Shown piece after piece: positions 7,149-16,836 of a DNA stretch of 64,000 nucleotides. This stretch comes from Ensifer sp. LC163 (GTDB lineage: Bacteria; Pseudomonadota; Alphaproteobacteria; Rhizobiales; Rhizobiaceae): the NCBI RefSeq assembly GCF_001695855.1, contig NZ_MBSS01000034.1, positions 62,001-126,000 on the forward strand, given 5' to 3'. Both the position numbers and the translations under genes were made by a program. Below the pieces are notes generated by a model. That model searched no databases and was not told the DNA's origin. It worked only from the letters and a program-made list of their open reading frames with translations. Every line of letters starts with the position of its first letter. Position 1 is the first letter of the stretch.

Positions 7149-7622
7149 TCATCTGGTGCGGGCGGGGGACAGGCCAATCACCAGAAGACGGCATCACTCG
7201 GTGCCGTTGACTAAGATTTGAGGAGTCAAATGTGGCTTTTCAAGGATTGGGCCAAGGAATCGCACATTACAAATGCGTAACGTTTCCGTGAAGCTTATGG
7301 ACGCATCCGAAGGCTTTGGCGCCGCATGCCGAGACCGAACAAGACGTGCGATCGCGAGCATCATCATAGCCTTGAACACCACGCACCGCATCGTTCCGCT
7401 GAGCCGATTTGTCGCCGCTTGAGATAGGCGCCGACCGCCCAACTCGCAGGCAGCGAGATCGGGCCCGGTCCGATCTTGAGGGTAGCCGAAGCACCGTGTG
7501 GTTCGTGCAAGGGCTGGCCGTCGTCGAGCGTGGCCGGATCCCGCGCAACAATGGGGTGAGAATGTCGTGCGTGCGGAAAACCGCAATGGACGTTTGGCTC
7601 ACCCCGCGCTATCCATTTGCCC

Positions 7623-10604
7623 ATGAAAAACGGTGATCACCTCTTCCTCGTCGACGGCTCTGGATTCATCTTCCGGGCGTTCCACGCCATCCCGCCGCTC
7701 AACCGCAAATCCGATGGCCTTCCGGTCAACGCGGTGTCCGGATTCTGCAACATGCTGTGGAAGTTGCTCACCGATGCGCGCGACACCTCCGTCGGCGTCA
7801 CGCCGACGCATTTCGCCGTCATCTTCGACTATTCCTCGAAGACGTTCCGCAACGAACTCTACGACCTCTACAAGGCCAATCGGACGGCTCCACCGGAGGA
7901 GCTCATCCCGCAGTTCGGGCTGATCCGCCACGCCACGCGCGCCTTCAACCTGCCCTGCATCGAGAAGGAAGGGTTTGAGGCCGACGACCTGATCGCGACC
8001 TATGCGCGCCTTGCCGAAAAGGCGGGTGCCGGCGTCACCATCATCTCCTCCGACAAGGACCTGATGCAGCTCGTGACGCCGAACGTCTCGATGTACGACA
8101 GCATGAAGGACAAGCAGATCTCGATCCCGGAAGTGATCGAGAAATGGGGCGTGCCGCCGGAAAAGATGATCGATCTCCAGGCGATGACCGGCGATTCCAC
8201 CGACAACGTGCCCGGCATCCCCGGCATCGGCCCGAAGACCGCGGCGCAATTGCTCGAGGAATACGGCGATCTCGATACGCTGCTGGCCCGCGCGGGCGAG
8301 ATCAAGCAGGCCAAGCGCCGCGAAAACATCATTGCCAATGCCGACCTCGCCCGCCTGTCGCGCCAGCTGGTGACGCTGCGCACCGACACGCCGCTCGACG
8401 TCCCTCTCGAAGACTTTCAGCTCGAACCGCAGGATGGACCGCGTCTCGTCGCCTTCCTGAAGGCGATGGAGTTTACGACGCTTACCCGTCGTGTGGCCGC
8501 TGCCACCGACACGGACGCCGATGCGGTCGAGCCGGCTACCGTGCCGGTCGAGTGGGGCGCGGATGCGCGCGGTCCGGATCTCGACAAGGCAGCGGTTGCC
8601 CCGGCGCCGTCCAGTGCCGGAGAGGCGGCACCTGCGGTCAGGGTCCAGCCAATCTCCACGGGCGAGGCCGCCGACGCGACGCCGGAGGCACTCGCACAGT
8701 CACGCGCAGCCCTTTTCGCTAGCTCCGCCATCGACCATTCGCGCTATGTGGCGATCCGCGATCTGCCGACGCTCGACGCTTGGATTGCCGACGCGAAGGA
8801 CGCGGGCCTCGTTGCCTTCGACACCGAAACGACGTCGCTCGACGCCATGCAGGCAGAGCTCGTCGGCTTCTCGCTCGCGCTTGCGGACTATGCCAAGGAC
8901 CCCTCGGGAACGGTGATCCGTGCCGCCTATGTGCCGTTGATCCACAAAACAGGGGTTGGCGATCTTCTCGGCGGCGGCCATGCCGAAAACCAGATCCCGG
9001 TGCGCGAGGCGTTGAGCCGGCTGAAGGTGCTGCTCGAAGATCCGTCGGTGCTGAAGGTCGCCCAGAACCTGAAATACGACTATCTCGTCATGAGGCGGCA
9101 CGGCATCACCGTGCAGGGCTTCGACGACACCATGTTGATGTCCTACGTCGTCGACGCCGGCAACGGCACGCACGGGATGGATGCGCTGTCGGAGCGTTGG
9201 CTCGGCCATAAGCCGATCGCCTACAAGGATATGACCGGCAGCGGCAAGTCGTCGGTGACCTTCGATTATGTCGATATCGACCGCGCCACCGCCTACGCCG
9301 CCGAGGATGCCGACGTTACGCTGCGGCTCTGGCACGTGCTGAAGCCGCGGCTCGCAGCCAAGGGGTTGGTGCGCGTCTATGAACGGCTGGAGCGCCCGCT
9401 CGTGCCGGTGCTGGCTCGCATGGAGGAGCGTGGCATCACCATCGATCGCCAGATCCTGTCGCGGCTTTCCGGCGAACTGGCGCAGGGTGCCGCTGCGCTG
9501 GAAGATGAAATCTACAAGTTAGCCGGCGAAACGTTTACCGTCGGTTCGCCCAAGCAGCTTGGCGATATCCTCTTCGGCAAGATGGGGCTGCCCGGCGGCT
9601 CGAAGACCAAGACCGGCCAATGGTCGACCTCGGCGCAGGTGCTCGAGGACCTCGCCGCCGAGGGCCACGAGTTGCCGCGCAAGATCGTCGACTGGCGCCA
9701 GATGACGAAGCTGAAGTCGACCTATACCGACGCCTTGCCGGGTTTCGTCCATCCGGAAACCAAGCGCGTCCACACCTCCTATGCGCTGGCGGCGACGACC
9801 ACCGGGCGTCTGTCCTCGTCCGACCCGAACCTGCAGAACATTCCGGTGCGCACCGCCGAAGGCCGCAAGATCCGCACGGCCTTCATCGCCACATCAGGCC
9901 ACAAGCTGGTTTCGGCCGACTACAGCCAGATCGAGCTGCGCGTGCTGGCCCATGTCGCCGACATCCCGCAGCTTCGCCAGGCCTTTGCCGACGGCGTCGA
10001 CATTCACGCCATGACCGCCTCGGAGATGTTCGGCGTGCCGGTCGAGGGCATGCCGAGCGAAATCCGCCGGCGGGCGAAGGCCATCAACTTCGGCATCATC
10101 TACGGCATCTCCGCCTTTGGCCTTGCCAACCAGTTGTCGATCGAGCGCTCGGAAGCGAGCGACTACATCAAGAAATACTTCGAACGCTTCCCCGGCATTC
10201 GCGACTACATGGAAAACACCAAGGCCTTCGCCCGCGAGCATGGTTATGTCGAAACGATTTTTGGCCGGCGTGCCCACTATCCCGACATTCGCTCGTCGAT
10301 CCCGTCGCATCGCGCCTTCAACGAACGCGCTTCGATCAATGCGCCGATCCAGGGGTCTGCCGCAGACATCATCCGCCGCGCCATGGTGAAGATCGAGCCG
10401 GCGCTGAGCGAGGCGAAGCTTTCCGCCCGCATGCTGCTGCAGGTGCACGACGAACTGATCTTCGAGGTCGAGGATGCCGAGGTCGAGCGCACCATTCCGA
10501 TCGTCGTGTCGGTGATGGAGAATGCCGCGATGCCGGCGCTCGACATGCGCGTGCCCCTCAAGGTCGATGCCCGCGCCGCGATGAACTGGGACGAGGCGCA
10601 CTGA
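7623..10604 (+). CDS. polA: DNA polymerase I
   Basis: The 993-residue enzyme carries out Okazaki fragment processing and repair synthesis. Three domains are visible. The N-terminal 5'-3' exonuclease starts at HLFLVDGSGFIFRAFHA and includes the acidic IISSDKDLMQLV and the helix-hairpin-helix segment VPGIPGIGPKTAAQLL. The proofreading 3'-5' exonuclease has its ExoI motif DTETTSLD at about residue 400. The polymerase domain has motif A (DYSQIELRVLAH, about 766), O-helix RRRAKAINFGIIYG and motif C (VHDELIFEV, about 940). All catalytic acidic residues are present. ATG 7623 is preferred over an in-frame TTG at 7617. A long linker rich in Ala/Pro separates the first two domains. Confidence 0.98.
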   Translation: MKNGDHLFLVDGSGFIFRAFHAIPPLNRKSDGLPVNAVSGFCNMLWKLLTDARDTSVGVTPTHFAVIFDYSSKTFRNELYDLYKANRTAPPEELIPQFGLIRHATRAFNLPCIEKEGFEADDLIATYARLAEKAGAGVTIISSDKDLMQLVTPNVSMYDSMKDKQISIPEVIEKWGVPPEKMIDLQAMTGDSTDNVPGIPGIGPKTAAQLLEEYGDLDTLLARAGEIKQAKRRENIIANADLARLSRQLVTLRTDTPLDVPLEDFQLEPQDGPRLVAFLKAMEFTTLTRRVAAATDTDADAVEPATVPVEWGADARGPDLDKAAVAPAPSSAGEAAPAVRVQPISTGEAADATPEALAQSRAALFASSAIDHSRYVAIRDLPTLDAWIADAKDAGLVAFDTETTSLDAMQAELVGFSLALADYAKDPSGTVIRAAYVPLIHKTGVGDLLGGGHAENQIPVREALSRLKVLLEDPSVLKVAQNLKYDYLVMRRHGITVQGFDDTMLMSYVVDAGNGTHGMDALSERWLGHKPIAYKDMTGSGKSSVTFDYVDIDRATAYAAEDADVTLRLWHVLKPRLAAKGLVRVYERLERPLVPVLARMEERGITIDRQILSRLSGELAQGAAALEDEIYKLAGETFTVGSPKQLGDILFGKMGLPGGSKTKTGQWSTSAQVLEDLAAEGHELPRKIVDWRQMTKLKSTYTDALPGFVHPETKRVHTSYALAATTTGRLSSSDPNLQNIPVRTAEGRKIRTAFIATSGHKLVSADYSQIELRVLAHVADIPQLRQAFADGVDIHAMTASEMFGVPVEGMPSEIRRRAKAINFGIIYGISAFGLANQLSIERSEASDYIKKYFERFPGIRDYMENTKAFAREHGYVETIFGRRAHYPDIRSSIPSHRAFNERASINAPIQGSAADIIRRAMVKIEPALSEAKLSARMLLQVHDELIFEVEDAEVERTIPIVVSVMENAAMPALDMRVPLKVDARAAMNWDEAH

Positions 10605-10659
10605 GGTTTCCCTGAGGGATTCCATCAGTAACCCTACATCGACAGCTGCGGTTATTCTT

Positions 10660-10690
10660 GCAGAAGGCGGCCAGCACGGCCGCCTTCTGC
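10660..10690 (+). terminator. hairpin after polA
   Basis: GCAGAAGGCGGCC and GGCCGCCTTCTGC form a perfect 13-pair stem with a five-base loop, 55 bases after the polA stop. The T-run is poor (CTGTCTG), so it may stop transcription inefficiently or protect the mRNA end. Confidence 0.55.
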
Positions 10691-10822
10691 CTGTCTGCGT
10701 ATCATGATGATAGAAAGCGCATGCCGACGCGGCCTCAATGGTTGCGGCCGCATTCGTCTCCCCCTAGGCAACCACTGGAGGGGCGCAAGCGCGCCCGGCA
10801 GAGCCGCCAATCGGAGGAGACC

Positions 10823-11677
10823 ATGGCCACCAACACCTTCATTCTTGTGCTGTCCTGCGATGACAAGCCCGGCATCGTTGCCGCCGTCACCACGGAGCTG
10901 GCCGGCCTTGGCGCCAACATCGCCGAGAGCAGTCAGTTCTGGGATCGGCACACCAACAGCTTCTTCATGCGCATCGCCTTCCAGGCGCCTGACGGCATGG
11001 CACGGGATGATGTCGAGAGGGCGTTGCAGCCGGCCGTCGACCGGTTCCAGATGCGTATCACGCTGACGGAAGCCGCGCGCAAGCCGAAGATCGTCATCCT
11101 GGTGTCGAAGTTCGACCATGCGCTCCTGCATCTGCTCTACCAGATCCGCGTCGGCTGGCTGAACGCCGAGGTCGTCGCCATCGTCTCCAATCACGAAGAC
11201 AGCCGACGGACGGCGGAGCTCGAGGCGATCCCCTATCATCATTGGCCGGTATCGAAGGCCAACAAAGCGGAGCAGGAGGAGAAGCTGTTGCGCCTCGCGC
11301 AGGAGACCGGCGCCGATCTGGTCATCCTGGCGCGCTACATGCAGGTCTTTTCAGACAATCTGTCGAAGCGCCTCTACGGCAAGGCGATCAATATCCATCA
11401 CTCGTTCCTGCCGTCGTTCAAGGGGGCCAGGCCCTATCACCAGGCGCATGAGCGCGGCGTCAAGCTGATCGGTGCCACGGCCCACTACGTCACCTCGGAT
11501 CTCGACGAGGGGCCGATTATTGAGCAGGAAACCGAACGCGTCAGTCACGCGCTGACGGCGGAAGACTTCGTCGCCAGCGGCCGCGACATCGAAAGCCGCG
11601 TGCTGGCTCGCGCCGTCAAGCTGCACCTGGAACGGCGCGTCATGCTCAACGGCCACAAGACCGTCGTCTTCAGCTGA
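10823..11677 (+). CDS. purU: formyltetrahydrofolate deformylase
   Basis: The 284-residue enzyme hydrolyses 10-formyl-THF to THF and formate, balancing one-carbon units and supplying formate to PurT. An N-terminal ACT domain (about residues 5-80, FILVLSCDDKPGIVAAVT) precedes a formyltransferase-like catalytic domain with INIHHSFLPSFKGARPYHQA and the catalytic aspartate in TSDLDEGPIIEQ. ATG 10823 has the ribosome site GGAGGAGA. The open frame upstream to 10658 is non-coding. Its 3' end overlaps the convergent acrR gene by eight bases. Confidence 0.95.
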   Translation: MATNTFILVLSCDDKPGIVAAVTTELAGLGANIAESSQFWDRHTNSFFMRIAFQAPDGMARDDVERALQPAVDRFQMRITLTEAARKPKIVILVSKFDHALLHLLYQIRVGWLNAEVVAIVSNHEDSRRTAELEAIPYHHWPVSKANKAEQEEKLLRLAQETGADLVILARYMQVFSDNLSKRLYGKAINIHHSFLPSFKGARPYHQAHERGVKLIGATAHYVTSDLDEGPIIEQETERVSHALTAEDFVASGRDIESRVLARAVKLHLERRVMLNGHKTVVFS

Positions 11678-12314
11678 CGGTGGACAGGGTGGGACGGGCG
11701 GCGGATGGCGTGCGAAAGCTGGAAAACAGTCGCCTCAGCCCGTCACGCCCTTCTTGGACGATGTCGAAGCCGCGACCGAAGAGCAGCCACTGGGTGCACA
11801 GACCGAGCATCATCCAGTGAAGCGTGCGGGTCGCTGACGTGGGCGTCCAGCTGTCCTGCATGTAGCCCTTGGCAAGGGCGCGGGAAAAGGCCAGTTCGAG
11901 CAGGGCATTGTGGTGTTCGTCGAGCTCCTTGTGTCGGGTCAGGACCTCGCTCATGTCGCCGTCGTAGTTGGTGCGCAGCATGATGGTGAGAATGCGCTGG
12001 CGCTGCTCGTCGGCGGCCAGAATATCGATCCAGGCGCCCATCGCGTCCTCGACGATTGCCAGTGTATCGGCCGCCTCAGCCTCGATTTCCTGGGCGATCA
12101 TGTCTTCCTGGGGCAGCGGCACGGCATCGTGCAGGGCCAGGAAAAGATCGGTCTTGTTGGCGAAGTGCCAGTAGATGGCGCCGCGGGTCACGCCCGCTTC
12201 CTTGGCCACTTCCTCCAGAGTGGTGTTTGAAACACCCTTTTCGTAGAACACGCGTTCGGCGGCGTTCAGGATCTTCTGCCGCGTTGCCTCCGCATCGGCT
12301 TTCGTTCTGCGCAT
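11670..12314 (-). CDS. acrR: TetR family repressor, AcrR type
   Basis: The 214-residue protein has the TetR DNA-binding region at residues 10-55 (TRQKILNAAERVFYEKGVSN, then VTRGAIYWHFANKTDLF), very like E. coli AcrR in its recognition helix GVTRGAIYWHF. The C-terminal two thirds are the ligand-binding domain with WMMLGLCTQWLLFGRGFD. It is the third gene downstream of acrA and acrB on the same strand, separated from acrB by a terminator hairpin. ATG 12314 has AGGAGG five bases upstream. It is expected to repress the pump operon through the palindrome at 16837-16860 and to release it when drugs bind. The Sinorhizobium homologue is called SmeR (recollection). Confidence 0.85.
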   Translation of the reverse strand: MRRTKADAEATRQKILNAAERVFYEKGVSNTTLEEVAKEAGVTRGAIYWHFANKTDLFLALHDAVPLPQEDMIAQEIEAEAADTLAIVEDAMGAWIDILAADEQRQRILTIMLRTNYDGDMSEVLTRHKELDEHHNALLELAFSRALAKGYMQDSWTPTSATRTLHWMMLGLCTQWLLFGRGFDIVQEGRDGLRRLFSSFRTPSAARPTLSTVS

Positions 12315-12327
12315 TCATTCCTCCTTG

Positions 12328-12356
12328 CAAAACGGCCCGCCGCGAGGGCGGGCCGT
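12328..12356 (-). terminator. terminator between acrB and acrR
   Basis: ACGGCCCGCC and GGCGGGCCGT form a perfect ten-pair stem with a five-base loop, followed on the minus strand by TTTT. It lies 11 bases after the acrB stop and directly ahead of the acrR ribosome site. It should lower read-through from the pump genes into the repressor gene. Confidence 0.75.
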
Positions 12357-12367
12357 CGATTGTCATC

Positions 12368-15300
12368 CTATTCGGCCGGTGTCGCGGTCTCGGTTGCGGC
12401 CGGTGTGGCTTCTGCCTTCTTGCGTCCGAACAGCTTCGTGACGAACACGAAGAACACCGGAACGAAGAAGATCGCTAGCACCGTTGCCGAGATCATGCCA
12501 CCCATCACGCCGGTGCCGATGGCGCGCTGGCTGCCGGAGCTTGCGCCCGTGGCGATCGCCAGCGGCAGAACGCCGAGCGTGAAGGCGAGCGACGTCATCA
12601 GGATCGGACGGAAGCGCAAGTGCGCTGCCTCCAACGTCGCATCGATCAGCGACATGCCCTGCTCACGCAGCTCCTTAGCGAACTCGATGATCAGGATGGC
12701 GTTCTTCGCCGACAGGCCGATGATCGCGATCAGGCCGACCTTGAAGTACACGTCGTTCGGCATGTCGCGCATGGTCACGGCGAGCACCGAACCGATGACG
12801 CCGAGCGGAACCACCATAATGACCGCCACCGGGATCGACCAGCTCTCATAGAGCGCGGCCAGGCACAGGAAGACGAGCAGGCACGACAGCGCGATCAAGA
12901 GAGGCGCCTGGGTACCCGACTGGATTTCCTGCAGGGACTGGCCGGTCCATTCGTAGCCGAAGCCAGCCGGCAGCTCGCCCGCGAGCCGCTGCATTTCGTT
13001 GATCGCGTCACCGGAGGAGTAACCCGGAGCCGCTTCACCGCTGATGCGCACCGACGGGTAGCCGTTGTAGCCGATCGTCTGGGTCGAGGCCTTGACCCAC
13101 TCCACCGTCGCAAAGGCGGAGAGCGGGACCATGCCGCCATTGGTGTTGCGGACGTTGAGGTTCAACAGATCCGCCGTCTGCATGCGCTGACCCTCATCCG
13201 CCTGCACCGTCACGCGCTGCATGCGGCCGGCATTCGGGAAGTCGTTGACATAGGACGAGCCAAGGTTGGTCGAGATCGTCGAGTTGATGTCCGCGAAGGT
13301 CACGCCGAAGGTATTGGCCTTTTCGCGGTCGATGGTCACGCTGACCTGAGCCGCATCGGGCATGCCTTCGAACCGAACCCCGGTGACGATCTTGCTCTCA
13401 GCCGCAAGGCCGAGAAGCTGGTCGCGCGCCTGGGAGAGCGCCGCTTCGCCGAGACCGCCGCGATCCTGCAGGCGGAACGAGAAGCCGCCGGTGGTGCCGA
13501 GGCCCTGGATTGCCGGCGGCGACAGCGCGAAGCTGATCGCATCCTTGATCTGGCTCATGGCCATGGTGGCACGCATTGCGATCGACTGGGCGGCGTTGTC
13601 GGCGTCGCGTTCCTTCCAGTCCTTCAGCGTCACGAAGGCGAGCGCTGCGTTCTGTCCGGTGCCGAAGAAGGAGAAGCCGTTGATCGCGATGATGCGTTCG
13701 ACGGCGGGCTCCTGGCCGAAGATCTTTTCCGCCTGTTCCACCACCTCGGTCGTACGGTTGCCCGTCGCCTCGGAGGGGAGCTGCATCATGACGATCACGA
13801 AGCCCTGGTCTTCGTCCGGAAGGAACGACGATGGCAGCTTCATGAACAGCCAGCCGAGGCCGGCCAGCACGGCGATGTAGACGATCATGTAGCGACCGGT
13901 GCGGTGGACCAGGCGCTTCACGATGCCGCTATAGCCGTGCGAGGTCTTGTCGAAGCTGCGGTTGAACCAGCCGAAGAAGCCGCGCTTGGCGTGGTGGTGG
14001 CCCTTCGGAACCTGCTTCAGGAAGCTGGCGCACAGCGCCGGTGTCAGCGACAGCGCGAGCAACGCCGAGAACAGGATTGACACGACCATGGTCAGCGAGA
14101 ACTGGCGATAGATCACGCCGACGGCGCCCGGGAAGAAGGCCATCGGAATGAACACCGAAGCCAGCACCAGCGTGATGCCGATGACCGCACCGGTGATCTG
14201 CTTCATCGCCTTGCGGGTGGCGTCCTTCGGCGTCAGCCCCTCTTCGGACATGATGCGTTCGACGTTCTCGACGACGATGATCGCATCGTCGACGAGGATA
14301 CCGATCGCCAGCACCATGCCGAACATGGTCAGAACGTTGATCGAGAAGCCCATCGCCAGCATCACCGCGCAGGTGCCCAGAAGAGCGACCGGCACGACCA
14401 GCGTCGGGATGATGGTGTAGCGGATGTTCTGCAGAAACAGGAACATCACGATGAAGACGAGCGCGACCGCTTCAACGAGCGTCGACAGCACCTTCTCGAT
14501 GGAGACGGCAACGAACGGCGAGGTGTCGTAGGGAACCGAATATTCGAGCCCTTCAGGGAAGAACTTCGACAATTCGTCCATGCGCTCCTTGATCGCCGCC
14601 GATGTCGACATCGCGTTGCCGCTTGGCGACAGCTGGATGGCGATAGCCGCGGACGGCTTGCCGTTCAGGCGGGTCGAAAACGCGTAGCTCTCGCCACCGA
14701 TTTCGACGCGGGCGACATCGCGCAGACGAACGGAGGAGCCGTCCGGATTGGCGCGAAGCACGATGGCGCCGAATTCCTCGGCGCTCGACAGCTGTCCCTT
14801 GACGACGACGGGGGCACTGATCTGCTGCGTGATCGGGTTCGGTTGCGCGCCGATCGAGCCGGATGCGATCTGGGCGTTCTGGGCCTGGACGGCATTGGTC
14901 ACGTCGGCGGCCGTCAGGTTGAGGCCGAGCATCTTGTCCGGATCGAGCCAGACGCGCATCGAGCGTTCGGTCGCAAACAGCTGCGCACGGCCGACGCCGG
15001 GCACGCGCTGGACTTCGTTCAGCACGTTGCGGCTGAGATAGTCGCCGAGACCGATGGCGTCCATCGAGCCGTCGGTCGAGGTGAGCGCGACGATCATCAG
15101 GAAGCCCGACCCCGCTTCATCGACCTGAACGCCCTGGCGCTTGACCGAATCGGGCAGGCGCGGTTCGACGCGGCGAACGCGGTTCTGGATGTCGACGGCC
15201 GCCTGTCCCGGATCGGTACCGGGCGCGAAGGTGGCGCTGATGTCGACCGAGCCGGAAGCGCTGGAGGTCGATTCGAAATAGAGCAGGCCTTCGACGCCGT

Positions 15301-15508
15301 TCAGCTCGTTTTCGATCAGGCGCGTGACGCTCTGATAGGTGTCCTGCGACGACGCGCCGGGGTAGCTCGTGTTGATGGAGATCTGCGGCGGTGCGACATC
15401 AGGATATTGCGATACCGGCAACAGCGGTATCGCAATGATGCCGGCGAGCATGATGAAGATCGCCACCACCCAGGCAAAAATAGGCCTGTCGATGAAAAAA
15501 CTAGGCAT
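12368..15508 (-). CDS. acrB: RND multidrug efflux permease, AcrB/SmeB type
   Basis: The 1046-residue inner-membrane pump matches hydrophobe/amphiphile efflux RND transporters. It begins PSFFIDRPIFAWVVAIFIML (TM1). It carries the proton-relay acidic pair in GILVDDAIIVVEN (about 405-406, TM4) and the relay lysine in LSAKNAILIIEFAKE (about 939, TM10). Two large periplasmic loops form the porter and docking domains. Together with AcrA and an outer-membrane channel it expels drugs and plant-derived compounds; no TolC gene is in the window. It starts ten bases after the acrA stop. Confidence 0.96.
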   Translation of the reverse strand: MPSFFIDRPIFAWVVAIFIMLAGIIAIPLLPVSQYPDVAPPQISINTSYPGASSQDTYQSVTRLIENELNGVEGLLYFESTSSASGSVDISATFAPGTDPGQAAVDIQNRVRRVEPRLPDSVKRQGVQVDEAGSGFLMIVALTSTDGSMDAIGLGDYLSRNVLNEVQRVPGVGRAQLFATERSMRVWLDPDKMLGLNLTAADVTNAVQAQNAQIASGSIGAQPNPITQQISAPVVVKGQLSSAEEFGAIVLRANPDGSSVRLRDVARVEIGGESYAFSTRLNGKPSAAIAIQLSPSGNAMSTSAAIKERMDELSKFFPEGLEYSVPYDTSPFVAVSIEKVLSTLVEAVALVFIVMFLFLQNIRYTIIPTLVVPVALLGTCAVMLAMGFSINVLTMFGMVLAIGILVDDAIIVVENVERIMSEEGLTPKDATRKAMKQITGAVIGITLVLASVFIPMAFFPGAVGVIYRQFSLTMVVSILFSALLALSLTPALCASFLKQVPKGHHHAKRGFFGWFNRSFDKTSHGYSGIVKRLVHRTGRYMIVYIAVLAGLGWLFMKLPSSFLPDEDQGFVIVMMQLPSEATGNRTTEVVEQAEKIFGQEPAVERIIAINGFSFFGTGQNAALAFVTLKDWKERDADNAAQSIAMRATMAMSQIKDAISFALSPPAIQGLGTTGGFSFRLQDRGGLGEAALSQARDQLLGLAAESKIVTGVRFEGMPDAAQVSVTIDREKANTFGVTFADINSTISTNLGSSYVNDFPNAGRMQRVTVQADEGQRMQTADLLNLNVRNTNGGMVPLSAFATVEWVKASTQTIGYNGYPSVRISGEAAPGYSSGDAINEMQRLAGELPAGFGYEWTGQSLQEIQSGTQAPLLIALSCLLVFLCLAALYESWSIPVAVIMVVPLGVIGSVLAVTMRDMPNDVYFKVGLIAIIGLSAKNAILIIEFAKELREQGMSLIDATLEAAHLRFRPILMTSLAFTLGVLPLAIATGASSGSQRAIGTGVMGGMISATVLAIFFVPVFFVFVTKLFGRKKAEATPAATETATPAE

Positions 15509-15518
15509 TAATCAGCAC

Positions 15519-16724
15519 TCACTTTGTGGCTTCAGCGGGCTTTTCTTCGGCCGCCGCGGTCGTCTGGGCTGCTTCGGCCGCAGGCTTGGCGTTCGGGTCC
15601 CAGTCGGTCGGTTCCACCGGTGCACCGGGGCCGATCTTCTGGAAGCCTTCGACGATGATCTTTTCACCGGGCTTCAGCCCGGAGGTCACCTGCCAGCGGG
15701 TTCCGACAGTCCGTCCAAGCGTGACGTTGCGGAACTCGACCTTCTTGTCGGCGGCCACGACATAGACCTGCGACTGGCCGGCATTGTTACGCTGGACAGC
15801 CTGCTGCGGCACGGTGATCGCTTCCTTCTCGACGCCCTGCTGGACAAGCACGCGGACATACATGCCCGGCAGCAGGTCGCCGTCGGGGTTGGGGAATTCG
15901 CCGCGCAGCGTCACCTGTCCGGTGGTCGCGTCGACCGCCGCTTCCGAAAACAGGAGCTTGCCCTTGTGTTCGTAGGGCGTGCCGTCGTCGAGGATCAGTT
16001 GAACCTCGGCCTCCTGGTCGCCGCTCATCATCTGGCCATCCTCGAGCGCCTTGCGCAGGCGGATGAGATCGGTCGCAGACTGGGTAAAGTCGGCATAGAG
16101 CGGATCGAGCTGCTGGATCGTGGCAAGGTTTTCCGAGTTGTTGGCGCTGACGAGTGCGCCTTCGGTAATCAATGCACGGCCGATCTGGCCGCTGATCGGC
16201 GCGGTCACGTTGGCATATTGCAGATCGAGCTTCGCCGCGGCGAGGCCCGCTTCGGCGATGGCAACGTCGGCGGCTGCGGCAGCATGCAGGGCGGCCGCAT
16301 CGTCGAACTGTTGCGCGGCGACGACATTTGCCTTTTTCAGCGCATCCTGGCGGGCGGCCTTCTGCTCGGCCTGCAGGCGCACGGCGTTGGCGCGGCGTAG
16401 CGTCGCCTCGGCCTTCTCGACCTGAACCTGGAAGGGAGCCGGGTCGATGCGATAGAGCACGTCACCCTCCTTGACCTTCGAGCCCTGCTGGAAGACGCGT
16501 TCGACGACGATGCCGGAAACGCGCGGGCGAACTTCGGCGACGCGCGTCGCGGTGATGCGGCCAGGCAGTTCGTTGGTGATCGGCAGCGTCTCGGATGCTG
16601 TCGTGAAGACGGCGACGGCCGATGGCGGGAAGGCGGGGGCGGCCTGTTCTTCTTCTTTCTGGCAGCCGGAAAGGAGAATCACGGTTGCCAAGGCGGCGGC
16701 CAGTGTCGGTCGGTTCATGCGCAT
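15519..16724 (-). CDS. acrA: RND efflux periplasmic adaptor lipoprotein, AcrA/SmeA type
   Basis: The protein (about 401 residues) begins MRMNRPTLAAALATVILLSGC, a lipoprotein signal with lipobox LSGC, so it is anchored to the inner membrane and bridges the pump to the outer-membrane channel. Membrane-fusion landmarks are the lipoyl half-motif VRPRVSGIVVERVFQQGSKVKEGD, a coiled-coil hairpin around residues 95-170 and the second lipoyl half NVTAPISGQIGRALITEGA. The C-terminal tail is rich in Ala/Glu/Lys. Three nearby ATG codons (16736, 16724, 16718) are possible; 16724 gives the best signal peptide and a weak GGA at usable distance. First gene of acrA-acrB-acrR. Confidence 0.9.
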   Translation of the reverse strand: MRMNRPTLAAALATVILLSGCQKEEEQAAPAFPPSAVAVFTTASETLPITNELPGRITATRVAEVRPRVSGIVVERVFQQGSKVKEGDVLYRIDPAPFQVQVEKAEATLRRANAVRLQAEQKAARQDALKKANVVAAQQFDDAAALHAAAAADVAIAEAGLAAAKLDLQYANVTAPISGQIGRALITEGALVSANNSENLATIQQLDPLYADFTQSATDLIRLRKALEDGQMMSGDQEAEVQLILDDGTPYEHKGKLLFSEAAVDATTGQVTLRGEFPNPDGDLLPGMYVRVLVQQGVEKEAITVPQQAVQRNNAGQSQVYVVAADKKVEFRNVTLGRTVGTRWQVTSGLKPGEKIIVEGFQKIGPGAPVEPTDWDPNAKPAAEAAQTTAAAEEKPAEATK

Positions 16725-16836
16725 AGCGATGTCCATATTCGGTGACCGTGCGCAGCCAGTGCATATCGAAGGGCTGCGCGGTCCGGAAGTGAAGGGAAGC
16801 AAGACCAGTATCGGGATCGGAAAATACCGGAACGCT

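Larger units (their letters stand above)
6967..7622. other. polA-marR intergenic region with three strong hairpins
   Basis: No convincing protein gene is present in 656 bases. On the minus strand, between polA and marR, lie three stable inverted repeats in 120 bases: 7148-7112, 7103-7062 and 7045-7031. The remainder (7150-7620) contains several overlapping short frames. The minus frame 7624-7364 has protein-like stretches but no ribosome site and would begin inside polA. In S. meliloti the tandem sRNAs AbcR1 and AbcR2 lie between polA and a marR gene (recollection), so an sRNA here is plausible but unproven. Confidence 0.45.

Noticed and set aside
12620-14080. 486-residue frame opposite acrB
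   Set aside because: Shadow of acrB, rich in Arg/His/Asp as expected of antisense reading of a GC-rich gene; no start signal.
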